NCBI GenBank assembly: GCA_944739405.2
Contig: OX123205.2
Location: 39,886,475 to 39,950,474 of the forward strand
Length of the DNA stretch: 64,000 bases
From: Euclidia mi
Taxonomy: Eukaryota > Arthropoda > Insecta > Lepidoptera > Erebidae
Direction of reading: 5' to 3'
In this document: in pieces, positions 41,647 through 51,879 of the stretch
How the letters are laid out: each line of letters opens with the position of its first letter
Position numbering within the stretch: the first letter of the stretch is position 1
Position numbers and translations under genes: made by a program
The notes under the pieces: model-generated
The model's input: only the letters and a program-made list of their open reading frames with translations
Database searches by the model: none
Told to the model about the DNA's origin: nothing

Positions 41647-43243
41647 CGTTAAATAATGAAAACACTTTGTTTATCAAATTCCCCTCATTTACAAATCCAA
41701 ATACCAGTTGAATAATTTCTTCAATAATTAAACTAATTACTAATTTGATTTTATCAGCAGTACTAGACCTGGAAAAGTAGATTTCTCTAAGTTTATCCAT
41801 TAACTTCTTTAAATAAAATATATTTCTATACTTTTGCTTCTGTGGATCTTCTGAGTTACCGGTAGATCCACTTTCATTTGAAGGCTGGTTCATTTCATAA
41901 AGCTCATCCTTTTCACATTCCTCTTTACGTTTGTTTGTAAGTTTCTGGGATTTTTTAGAAGGTTCTGGCTCTGTAGACTCCTCCATAGGCTCCTCTGTAT
42001 CTCGCTTGTCGGCAAAAGAATCCTCATGGGCTAACTCTATCTGTTCTGTACGATTCCGTGTTCCTGACATCAGGATATCCCTATACGACTTTTCTTTGGA
42101 CTGGGGAGTATTGTGTATTTGGGTCATGTTTACCTCTTCGTTGATAAATTCATTCATCTGTTGAGATTTATATTTGTTGACATATAGCCCCGATGCTGTT
42201 CTATAGGTACAATTCTCCTCGCACATAATTTGTCTGATAGCCTTTTCTTTTTTAAAGGCGGGACACGATTTGTTAAGTGCCATATGTGCGCCCTTACAAT
42301 TTATGCACTTAAAATTACTAGTTGCACAATTGTCGTGATTGCCGCCGCATTTGGGGCATAATATCTTCTTGGTTGGGCAGGTCCTAATAAGATGCCCAAA
42401 CCTCCAACATCCCGCGCATTGACTTACGGGGAAGGTATATGTTTCTACCTTAAATCTGCACCCGTATAGGAGCACATACGGGGGTAAGGTAGAACTTTTA
42501 AAACAAATGCGAATAGACTCGCTTTGTATCCACTCTCCGTTAGCTGATTGCCTTTTTAGCCTTTTTACAGAAACAACTTCACTTTCACATTCTATACTCT
42601 CCAGGAATTCCTTCTCTTCAATATCTAAATCAATTTGTTTCACAACGCCATATGACAAACTTATTTCATCAATAAATTGACATCTATAGCCCATACTTTG
42701 CAGTTTACTACAATTAATCAGATTGACCGCGTTACTTCTATCTTCAAACTCAATATGTATCTTATAGGGGTTTTTATATTGAATCTTTAATATATTCTTA
42801 ATACTTTCAGCTCTTAATAATTTAGCCATACCAAAAGGCTTGGGCAACATTTCTTTTGACGTTACGCACACTATTATTTTGTCATTTCCTGTTTTAGGTG
42901 AATTGATTATGTACTCACCACTAGCGGGGACCGTAATCGGGGCATTTGATGTAGTGGGTATGTTTGATATAGTCGTGTTATTTGACGTAGTATGGGCATT
43001 TGACGTCGTCGGGGCCTTTGATGTGCCCGTCGCTAATTTCTTTTGGTTATTTCTCACCGTAATAAATCCTAAATCATCCTCTATTATCTCTTCGTTATCT
43101 GATCGCACCCTTTTCTCCGTCATTCTGTCTATTTCCTTCGCTCTGCTTCGCTCACTATCTCTAACTTGTTGCTCACATTCTTGTACTAAGTCCCCTTCTA
43201 CCACATCACTTTCACTTGAATCACAAAAGTCCAAACTATCCAT
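41636..43243 (-). CDS. ORF1: Gag-like RNA-binding protein with three zinc knuckles
   Basis: 535 codons. Residues 1-70 are acidic and charged. 76-104 is a Thr/Ser/Asn-rich stretch of imperfect TTSNA/TISNI repeats. 120-265 matches the RRM-like region of I/Jockey-type ORF1 (KNPYKIHIEFEDRSNAVNLI, VVSVKRLKR). Three CCHC knuckles lie at 276-289 (C-x2-C-x4-H-x4-C), 296-306 and 313-327. The tail is Glu/Lys-rich. The ATG at 43243 lies about 120 nt from the element 5' end, leaving a short 5' UTR. It is expected to coat the LINE RNA. No breaks are seen. Confidence 0.92.
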   Translation of the reverse strand: MDSLDFCDSSESDVVEGDLVQECEQQVRDSERSRAKEIDRMTEKRVRSDNEEIIEDDLGFITVRNNQKKLATGTSKAPTTSNAHTTSNNTTISNIPTTSNAPITVPASGEYIINSPKTGNDKIIVCVTSKEMLPKPFGMAKLLRAESIKNILKIQYKNPYKIHIEFEDRSNAVNLINCSKLQSMGYRCQFIDEISLSYGVVKQIDLDIEEKEFLESIECESEVVSVKRLKRQSANGEWIQSESIRICFKSSTLPPYVLLYGCRFKVETYTFPVSQCAGCWRFGHLIRTCPTKKILCPKCGGNHDNCATSNFKCINCKGAHMALNKSCPAFKKEKAIRQIMCEENCTYRTASGLYVNKYKSQQMNEFINEEVNMTQIHNTPQSKEKSYRDILMSGTRNRTEQIELAHEDSFADKRDTEEPMEESTEPEPSKKSQKLTNKRKEECEKDELYEMNQPSNESGSTGNSEDPQKQKYRNIFYLKKLMDKLREIYFSRSSTADKIKLVISLIIEEIIQLVFGFVNEGNLINKVFSLFNDGS

Positions 43244-43363
43244 TATGCAATAACATTACTTTTATCAAAAGTAATATGTGGGTACTATGAAAAATCACGA
43301 CTCGGGCAAACTCGACCTTGGTTTGACGCGTGCGCTCACCTCGGCGATTCGCGCGGGACTGGG

Positions 43364-44008
43364 GCTGTGATAGTTGATGTAAATGGTGGCAAGAGGTTCT
43401 CTCTGTATGCGAAAGTCACATATTTGGTTTTGGATACATTAAGAGTTAGCACATTTCTTTGCAGCCAGGAACTAACCCTATTAAAATCAATCTGTGCATT
43501 GCTAAAGACGTCATCCCAGTCATCACCTCTAAATAGGAGAGCGGTGTCATCGGCAAATGTGATAATTTTACCATTGTGGAGCTGGAGACGACAGAGATTG
43601 TTAATATAGACCAGAAATAAAGTCGGTCCGAGCATGCTCCCTCGAGGAAATCCGTATTCAATGGGGAGCTCATCACTCAATCTATTATCTATCTTGACTC
43701 TCTGTCTTCGATCAGTTAAGTAGTCCTTCAATAATTTCAGGGGAACACCTCTAATGCCAATGTCTTCCAGCCAAGTGAGGGACAGATACTATATCAAAGG
43801 CTTTAGCCAGATCTATAAATATCGCCAGGGACTTCTTTTTGTGCTCAAGGTTGGTTACGACTGTATCCAAAAGTTCGTGAACTGCCTCATTAGTTGACTT
43901 ACAACGTTGAAACCCGAATTGGGCAGATGAAATCAGACTGTTAATCTCCAAAAAACTTATAAGACGGCTATTAATTAACCTTTCCAAGATCTTGGATAGT
44001 GTTGGCAA
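43364..44008 (-). pseudogene. Host LINE reverse transcriptase core
   Basis: 44008-43751: LSKILERLINSRLISFL, AQFGFQRCKSTNEAVHEL, LAIFIDLAKAFDIVSVPHL (catalytic Asp). A frame change at about 43745 leads to MKDYLTDRRQRVKIDNRLSD, YGFPRGSMLGPTLFLVYINN and ITFADDTALLFR, then the insertion site. FPRGS replaces the usual VPQGS. Confidence 0.85.
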
Positions 44009-44450
44009 TATTGAGATTGGCCTGTAGTTATCGACAGAGCCTCCGTCCCCACTCTTATGGATAGGCTTAATTACAGCTATCTTAAAAGCCCTTGGAAAAA
44101 TACCACTTGATAAAGCCAGGTTACAATCGTGGGTTATAGGAGGGACAAGAACATTTATTGTCTCTTCAAGATTGACCCCGAGATTCGGTCAAAGCCTACG
44201 GCACACTTGTCTTTTGGCCGTAGAATGAGCTGCTGTATCTCAGATTCGTCTGTTGGTAAAATAACAAAAGATTTTGCGGGAGTATTTTCACAGCTTTCGT
44301 TTGATGATGAACAGTTAGTGGTTGTTAGGCAAGATCCACATTACATAGCACAGATTATAATTGAAATCGCATTCATACCGTTCGCTCCCGTTCTCGTAGC
44401 TTTAAGTTCAAATTGTCATTCGACACTCACTCTTGTATCGTCGTTGTAAC

Positions 44451-45147
44451 AAGATCAATTAAAACGTTGAATTCTAAACCACATCGGCTTCTCATTTTTA
44501 CTCAAGAATATTACCTGTGATCCTTATCTGGCATTTGAATTACTGAGGAAAAAAATATCGTTGGCAATTGCACTGGACGGTGAAGAGGTCACATGAAGGA
44601 CAAGACCCGGTCTCATAGCGGGCACTTAATTATATTTGTGCTAACTCCTATTTATTTCACCCAGCACTCAGGTAATATTAAGGCTTATAGTGGTAATGAT
44701 ATGTAAAAAGGTCAGTATTAATCATATTTTCATTATTTTGTGTCTAATTTGTCATTGATTTTGACCGACATCCTAACTGAAGTTCAAAAAAGACTTGTAA
44801 TTATAAGTATTTTTGGTTTGCGAGATTATTTTATTGCCATTTATGTAATTAAGTAGTTATTTTGTTACTTTTTTAATTATTGTAAATTGACTCGACAAGC
44901 CAGCAAATTCCTTAGGTTGTAATATTTAAAGATAACAATTTGTATATTGTGCCTATTCAATTAGACATTTTATTAAAGTTTGCATTGATCTATTGTATAA
45001 ATTGTAGCCATTGTTATACGCAAATTAGAATTATTAACTTTGCAAATAACAGATTGGTACCTACCTACTTATAATTTAAGTAAAATATAGGGAACAACTT
45101 TTGGTTTGTATAACGTTTCAGGTTGATTTGACACCTGTTTCCCAGGA
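44451..45147. other. BEL element 5' region, no gene
   Basis: AT-rich sequence before the gag start. It should hold the 5' LTR and leader of the BEL element, but I cannot find a matching LTR after 47570, so the LTR limits stay undefined. Confidence 0.4.
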
Positions 45148-46046
45148 TGTCCGAAGAAAAGGAATTAATTAAAAATGTGGCAGTTATAAGGGACGTGTAA
45201 GGGCTTTTGCTACGTTTATCAATGGGTTAGATGTTTCTTCATTAAGTTCTACTGATGTCTCGGAATTGCAAATTCGTATCGGTAAGATTAAATCTATCTT
45301 TGAATCGTACGATGAGGTTCAATTGAAGCTTGAATGCCTCAGTGACAGTTTCGATCATTCGGCAGAAAGAGATGAATTCGAATCCGCATATTACAAGATA
45401 TTGTGAATAATTATTCTGCTGCTAATGATAAAAATGTAAGTAATGGTTATAATAACCATAAGCTCGTCAAATTACCAACTATTAAGCTGCCAATTTTTAG
45501 TGGATCATATGAGAACTGGTTGGAGTTCCATGACACCTTCTCAAGCCTTATCCATTCTAATAGTGACATAGAAGACATTAACAAATTTCATTATTTAAGA
45601 ACCTCGTTACAAGGTTCCGCTGCTGTTGTCATCCAGTCTATACAGTTTTGTGCCAAAAACTACGAAGCTGCGTAGAAACTGCTATGTGATCGATTTGATA
45701 GTAAACGGTTGCTGGTTCACAATCACGTTTCATCAATATTTAATCTTGAACAGATTACCAAGGAATCGTCTATTAATTTAAAGCGACTAATCGATAATTT
45801 GCTTGCATTGGAATCCTTGAGTGAACCTGCCAAACGTTGGGACACTCTTTTCATCTATATCGTCACAAAAAAGCTGGATTCACGCACCTTTTGTGAGTGG
45901 GAGGAGCACAAGGATAGATTAGCGAAAAATGAAATCGTTACATTAGAATATTTCAATACTTTTCTAAGGAACCGTGCTGACTTGCTCGAGACCATAGAAT
46001 TATCGCGGAGTTCAAATCACGTTCACAACGACTCATCGAATAAATA
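45148..46046 (+). pseudogene. BEL/Pao gag
   Basis: Starts MSEEKELIKNVAVI at 45148, with a frameshift at about 45190. Then it shows the family pattern of a short helical N terminus (RAFATFINGLD) and the KLPTIKLPIFSG / NWLEFHDTFSSLIH region (about 45455-45560). An in-frame TAG (45673) and a change of start separate the last third (45709-46046). The zinc-knuckle end of gag is not seen, so the deletion begins before it. Confidence 0.75.
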
Positions 46047-46230
46047 AATTTTAATCGATTTTCAAATCTATCGCGTTTAATAAAACGCTCTGTAGCATAT
46101 ATCTTAAGGTTTGTAAATAGATGCAAGGGCTCACCAGCGGCCGCGACCTATTTGACATCTGCTGAGTTACAAAACGCATTAAACATTGTTATTAAAAATT
46201 CACAGGCAGAATCGTTGCCTGAATGAATGC

Positions 46231-46273
46231 TTGTTTATTAATAAGAAACTTATAGTTTCTTATTAATAAACAA
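46231..46273. other. 19-bp perfect hairpin at the BEL deletion junction
   Basis: TTGTTTATTAATAAGAAAC (46231-46249) and its exact inverse (46255-46273) surround the loop TTATA. It is followed by a short direct duplication (CCTTGCCTAAA twice). It lies between the end of gag and the integrase. Confidence 0.85.
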
Positions 46274-46435
46274 AACCTTGCCTAAACCTTGCCTAAAAAG
46301 AGTCCGCTCTTAAAATTTAACGTCTTCTTAGATGAACATAATTTAATGCGTGTTGGCAGGCGTTAATGTAATTCTAATTTTAATTTTGATAAAAAACACC
46401 CTATTTTACTACAGTCCACACATCGTTTTACAAAA

Positions 46436-47550
46436 TTGTTATTTAATTTTGAACATGTTAATTTAATGCATGCCGGTCCTCAGTTAGTGTTGGCTAGTAT
46501 TCGGGAGAGGTATTGGCCTATTGGAGGCCGTAATTTGGCAAAATCTTGCTATCATCAATGTATACGATATAATCGCATGAAAGGGCAACCTAAAATGGGA
46601 AACTTGCCCCGTGATCGTCTTACCCTAGGATATCCGTTTATCAATGTAGTAGTAGACTACGCAGGGCCTATAGCAGCTGTTAGTAAACAAGGCCGTGGGT
46701 CTCGTGTCATTAAGGTCTACATTGCGGTTTTCATATGCTTCACTACAAAGGCAATGCACCTGGAGCTGGTTGGTGATTTGACGAGTCAATGTTATCTTTC
46801 TGCATTACGTCGATTTATTGCGCGGCGAGGTAAGCCGCAGAATATTTATTCCGATAACGGGAGGACTTTTGTAGGCGCGTGTAATGATATTTCACAATTT
46901 CTTAAAAGTCATTGCAATTCCTTGGCAGACAGTGTTGTTAATGAAGGAATAAACTTTCACTTCATTCCTGCATATGCACCGCATTTTGGAGGACTCTGGG
47001 AAGCAGGTGTCAAGTCAACCAAGCACCATTTAATTCGAGTGCTGGGAAATTGTTACCTCACGTATGAGGAACTTAATACAACGTTAGTGCAAATCGAGGC
47101 CATTTTAAATTCGCGTCCGCTAACTCCAATTTCCTCAGACCCTGAAGACTTGAACCCTATCACCCCAGGCCATTTTTGATGGGAAGGCCGCTCACCGCAA
47201 TGCCAGAGAGTAGCTACGAAGACTGTTCTTACAATCACCTCAGACGGTTTCAACGCATTCAGCAGCTTCGTGAGCATTTTTGGAAACGGTGAAGCAGAGA
47301 GTACCTCTCGCAACTTCAGCAACGAACCAAGTGGCGAATCAGCACTGAACCGCTCAAGATCAATTCGCTCGTCACCCTGAAAGAGGACAATTTACCGCCT
47401 CTGAAATGGCGGATGGGTCGCATTGTTGCCGTTTATCCTAGTTCCGACGGCATCGCCCGAGTTGCTGACGTCAAAACCAGCAGCGGCATTGTGAGGAGAG
47501 CTTTTGAACTTTTAGTCGGGCAGCGCGAGGAGGCTAGTTTAAGTAATTAT
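46436..47550 (+). pseudogene. BEL/Pao integrase
   Basis: The N-terminal zinc region (HVNLMHAGP with a later CYHQC, x3 spacing instead of the usual CxxC) precedes the catalytic core: VVVDYAGPI (D), IYSDNGRTFVGA (D) and HFGGLWEAGVKSTK (E), so the DDE triad is intact. The frame stops at 47177 (TGA); the C-terminal part continues in another frame (about 47180-47570), with a stop near 47290. Confidence 0.85.
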
Positions 47551-47688
47551 TATTTATTACTATTGTGTCACTCATGATGGTTGAAAGTGTGACGAATTTT
47601 ATTGCTACAACATTCTGTAATTGGTTAATATACACTGGTTAACTCCTTTTATAAATAATAAACTGTCCATTTTATAAGTATGTATTAT

Positions 47689-47717
47689 CAGAGACTAGTA
47701 TTCTTTACTAGTCTCTG
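47689..47717. other. 12-bp hairpin after the BEL element
   Basis: CAGAGACTAGTA (47689-47700) pairs with TACTAGTCTCTG (47706-47717) around TTCTT. Perfect arms. Confidence 0.7.
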
Positions 47718-47774
47718 GTATTATGTAAACAATGATTACATCGCGGGCAGGGCCCTGAAAGCTCCATACATGGG

Positions 47775-48007
47775 TAAATTTCATATAGATCAGCGCCATC
47801 TACCGAAGATTGCAAGAAAAAAATTACATATGTATCTAGAAATATCTGTAGAGATAACTGAACGGTTATTTCGCAAATATTGTAAAGATAAGGTAAACTT
47901 CATATAGATCAGCGCCATCTACCGAAGATTGCAAGAAAAAAATTACATATATATCTAGAAATATCTGTAGCGATAACTGAACGGTAATTTCGCAAAAATT
48001 GTAAAGA
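47775..48007 (+). repeat. Tandem duplication, 119-bp unit x2
   Basis: TAAATTTCATATAGATCAGC (47775) and TAAACTTCATATAGATCAGC (47894) start two copies that stay over 90% alike through CTGAACGGTTATTTCGCAAA. The second copy runs into the tRNA-like sequence. Confidence 0.85.
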
Positions 48008-48078
48008 TCTGCGTGGCGCAGTGGAAAAGTGCTAGGCTCACAACTCAAACGTCCGTGGATCGAATCCACGCTAATCTC
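48005..48078 (+). pseudogene. tRNA-Met-like pseudogene or SINE head
   Basis: GTGGCGCAGTGGAAAAGTGC matches the D-arm/A box of insect tRNA-Met. The T arm CGTGG-ATCGAAT-CCACG is perfectly paired and contains the B box. The anticodon stem is mispaired and the loop reads CTCACAA where Met has CAT; the acceptor stem barely pairs. A functional tRNA is unlikely. Confidence 0.65.
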
Positions 48079-48621
48079 GAACTACTTTTTGTGATTTTTA
48101 TATTTTTTTACTTTTAAATTGCATATTTTACAATATAATAGTTGTAATTTACTTATTTATTAACACCGAAATTAAACATTTATTTTATTTTGAAAAATGA
48201 ATCTACTACTAACGCCATCTATACGAGAATAAAAATAAAATTGTTTGTACGCCATCTAGAGTAGAGGATGCATATTGAACTTTTCCTTAGAGAGAGTTGC
48301 GCATATATACCAGTATATCTGTATAATTTATGATCGCGGGCTAGTGCGCTAGTAGTATGCGACGCGCGCGACGCGCTGCGTCCTGCAGCCCGCTCGACTC
48401 GCCCGCGCCTGCACCGCTGCATAATTATGCATTGAATATTGGATGTGATACATATTACGAAGTAATTGAGTCGGCGTATCTATTATTTACTATGTTACCT
48501 TATTTTATTATTTTGTTTTATAACCACTGTTTTTAATCCTGTTTTTGTGTACCTACCTATGTATTGTTTTGTTGTTTAGATAAACATGTATAAAGACTAC
48601 TCACGTGCTATTATACACCAC
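48079..48621. other. No gene seen
   Basis: AT-rich apart from a GC-rich, CG-dense patch at about 48345-48420. No supported ORF. Confidence 0.45.
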
Positions 48622-49037
48622 AAATTCAAATTCAAATTCAAATGATTTATTTGTGAGCATAGGTACATAATAAAGATCTTACATGCATAATAAAGTGCGC
48701 TATGTTCTGCCTGGTATTGGCGTACAAATAATTATAATAATATTAATAAATTATAATATTTAAAGAAATAATTACAAACCAATAAATTACAACTAAGGAT
48801 ATCATGAAAAAACCAATTTAAACAATAATAATAACAGTATTAAACACAATAAAACAAATAAAAAAACTGAATACAAAATTAAATAATGTCAAATTAATAA
48901 TAATCAAATCAAAATCTGCAATATAATTGTATGTCAATTCCTTGAAATATTATTATTATCATCACGTACACCATTAAAATAAAATACACACAGATATAGG
49001 TATAGCATTTCATAAAATAACAATAATAAATAATGGT

Positions 49038-51865
49038 TTAGTCTGTACAAAGTTTATCATTAATAAAATCCATGACGGAGTAATACGCCTTTTCAATAAG
49101 AAATGCAGACAGTTCCTTTTTAAAAACATGATAATTTTTTGCGAGTTTTATATACTTTGGAATTTGATTGTAAATTTTTGGAGGCATTGATGAAATACTT
49201 TTGTGATGCAAAGATGTTCTACATGCGACTAATTTCAATTTATCAGCTCTTCGCGCGCTACTTATTTGTGTAAAATAATGCATATTACATCTTACAAATA
49301 AAGCAGTCTCCAGTATGTATAGTGACGGCATGGTTAGTATTTTAAATCTTTTAAAATGCGGTTTACAGCTATCCGTTTTACATAAATTTGCAATTGCTCT
49401 TATGCACCTCTTCTGTGCCAAAAAAACCCTTTCCTTCCCCGTGGCATTTCCCCAAAATATGATGCCATATCTTAGGATAGAGGATACAAGGCCATGGTAA
49501 GCTGTAAGTAAAACGGTTTCGTTTACCTTTTTCCTGAGCATATACAGGGCATAAGAATGCTGATGTAATTTATTGCACACGTAGTCAATTTGCTTATTCC
49601 ATTTTAATGAGTTCTCTATGTGAAGTCCTAAAAACTTTGTATTTTTAGTAAGACTAATACTCTTACCTCTGTAGTCTATGTTATAATTTGTATTAATTGA
49701 TTGCCCAAATTGCATTAATAACGTTTTATCTAAATTAACCTTTAAATTATTGTTGTCAAGCCATTTTATTACAGAATTGATATTCTTAGTTATGTCATAT
49801 TGTATCTCAGTTACATCATCATAATTATTAAAAACCAATGTACTGTCATCTGCAAACATTATCATTGGACATGTTGCAGCCGATGGTAAATCATTAATGT
49901 ACATGATAAAAAGTAAGGGTCCGAGGACGCTACCTTGAGGCACGCCGTATTTGATAGCTCTTTGGGTAGACTTGTACAGAACTTCCGTTTTCTTAACAAT
50001 TTTACTAATCACTGTTATTTGCTGTCTGTTATGAAGATAATTTTCGATTAAATTTGCGATGTTGCCTCTTATGCCAAATGAATTCAATTTATTAATTAAT
50101 ATAGTATGGTCTACATGGTCAAACGCTTTTGACATGTCCATATATAGAGCAAGTACTGGTAAACGTCTATCAACTCTACTAATTATCATCTTTAAAAAAT
50201 CATAAATTGCTAAATTTATTGATTTATTTTTACGAAATCCCTTTTGGTTGTCAACAAGTAGGTTATTGTTTTCCAAATATGTATATAAATGATTATAAAT
50301 AACTTTTTCAAAAATTTTTGCGATTACTGAAGTCAAAGCGATGGGCCTGTAGTTTGACATATTCTCTTTATCATCTTTTTTAAATAGAGGTTTTACAATT
50401 GTAATTTTAAGTTTATCGGGAAATGTACCTTCAGCAATACATAAGTTAATTACATGGCTTAATACGGGCGAAATAATTTGTGACACTGATTTCACAACCT
50501 TAGTGGAAATGCTATCAATGCCAGTACAGTTGGAGTTTTTTAGGGACATTATTATATTATTGATGTCCTGTGGTAGTACAGGTGGCATAAACATTGATGA
50601 TGATGGACCATGACAACAATAATTCCGCCTTATATTATGTTTACCAACTGTCTGTACTTGTTCTACGAAAAAGTTGTTGAAAGCCTCAGCAATTTCACGC
50701 GGATCTGTTAAGATTTTATTATTTAATTTGATTTGCTCCACGCTTTGAGGCGGTAAAAGTTGACGTTCATTAATTAGCTTCCACGTAGCCTTCGATTTGT
50801 TTGTTGCATTTTGTATATAGTGAACATTACGTGCCTTTTTTGTGAGATGAATTATTTTACGAAGCCGTTTAGATAAATTTTTGAAGTTAGATCTATTGTG
50901 ACTATCGGGTGCAGTCCGAAATTTCCACAAAAGTTCACGTTTCCTTTTACTGCAAATCCTTATACCGCGGCTGATCCAATTAGACTTTGTTTTAGAGCAT
51001 ATTTTAAGCTTAATTTCTGGAAAGCAAAGATCGTAAAATAGCTTGAAGAGATCATAAAATGTATCAAAACATTGTATGGAGTTTTGCTCTTCATACACAT
51101 CACAAAAGTTAATACTTTTAAGGGCACTCTTGAATTTTGAAATATTTTCCTTTGAGTAGTCTCTTTTACTGACAAACCAGTGGTCAAGTCGACACGTTCT
51201 CTTTACAGGGCACTTAAATATTTGTGCAGTGTGATCCGATAGCGCAAGTTCACAAATTTGACCCTTACCTCCGCGTATATTATGGATGACGTTATCTATA
51301 CAGGATCCGCTAGACAAACGAGTAGGTTTATCAAATTGTAGGCGCATGTGATAACCTTTTAAAAGTTCCTTGAACTGAGTGAGTTGCACAGATTGTTTTA
51401 AGAGATCGATATTAAAATCTCCACAAATTACAATTTTTTTGTTAAGTTTGATACAATACAATTGAAGTATATCATTTAACGTTTGTAGAAAGACTTCAAA
51501 TTTAAATTTTGCATTTTTATTTTGAGGACTTCTATAAGCACAAATAATTATTATTTTTAGATCAATTAGTTCAATAGCGCTATATTCAATTACATTTGAA
51601 ATACTGATACTTACTATTTTATCAAGTGGCTTAATAATTTTATCCATTTTTTTACTAATATACAAGTCCCACCATGTCTGGTCTTTCTAGTGAAATATGA
51701 GGCTACAATGTAATCTGGTATGTACAGTAAATTTACATCGGATGCAATCATGTTATGTTCAGACATACAAATTATATCAATACCATTTGAATTATTTTCC
51801 AAGGTATCTAAACTTACTGTAAATAATGTCTATTTTGTTCAAAATGCCATTAATGTTTTGATGGA
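49038..51865 (-). pseudogene. LINE B ORF2: endonuclease and reverse transcriptase
   Basis: The endonuclease start (NILHQNINGILNKIDI, about 51865) lies in one frame, IDIICMSEHNMIASD (51802-51655) in the next, and the rest in the 875-codon frame 51665-49038. The second break coincides with a run of seven A (T7 at 51648-51654), so one extra A would explain it. Further motifs: IIICAYRSPQNKNAKF, IVICGDFNIDLL, ELALSDHTAQIF, NYRPIALTSVIAKIFEKVIY, LALYMDMSKAFDHVDH, YGVPQGSVLGPLLFIMYIND, IMFADDSTLVFN and KFLGLHIENSLKW. All catalytic residues are present. No RNase H. Confidence 0.88.
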
Positions 51866-51879
51866 GAATATTAATACAG

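Larger units (their letters stand above)
37848..43363 (-). mobile_element. Full-length, apparently intact I-group LINE
   Basis: 5.5 kb flanked by a perfect 12-bp TSD GCTGTGATAGTT (37836-37847, 43364-43375), with about 22 A at its 3' end (seen as T at 37848-37869). The 5' end reads CCCAGTCCCGCGCGAATCGC, GC-rich as in LINEs with internal promoters. ORF1 (535 aa) and ORF2 (1233 aa) are uninterrupted and overlap by 11 nt. I/R1/Loa-type LINEs carry RNase H after the RT, as here. An intact TSD and ORFs mean a recent, possibly still active, insertion. Confidence 0.92.
37130..44450 (-). mobile_element. LINE (R1/Jockey-type RT) hosting the I-group element
   Basis: A minus-strand LINE in two pieces: 44450-43364 (pre-RT region with SEIQQLILRPKDKCAVGFD, RT blocks to the YADD box) and 37847-37130 (thumb and C terminus). 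A full-length LINE separates them. The endonuclease is missing (5' truncated near 44450) and there are frameshifts near 43740 and 44010. Confidence 0.8.
45148..47570 (+). mobile_element. BEL/Pao LTR retrotransposon 1, internally deleted
   Basis: A gag-like region (45148-46046) is followed directly by integrase (46436-47550). Protease, RT and RNase H are gone. A 19-bp inverted repeat sits at the deletion junction (46231-46273). LTRs are not identified. Non-functional. Confidence 0.8.

Noticed and set aside
45148..47570. Complete LTR retrotransposon
   Set aside because: No LTR pair could be found on either side and pol is deleted, so only an internal remnant is claimed.
48005..48078. Functional tRNA gene
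   Set aside because: The T arm is good, but the anticodon stem and acceptor stem do not pair and the anticodon position is altered.
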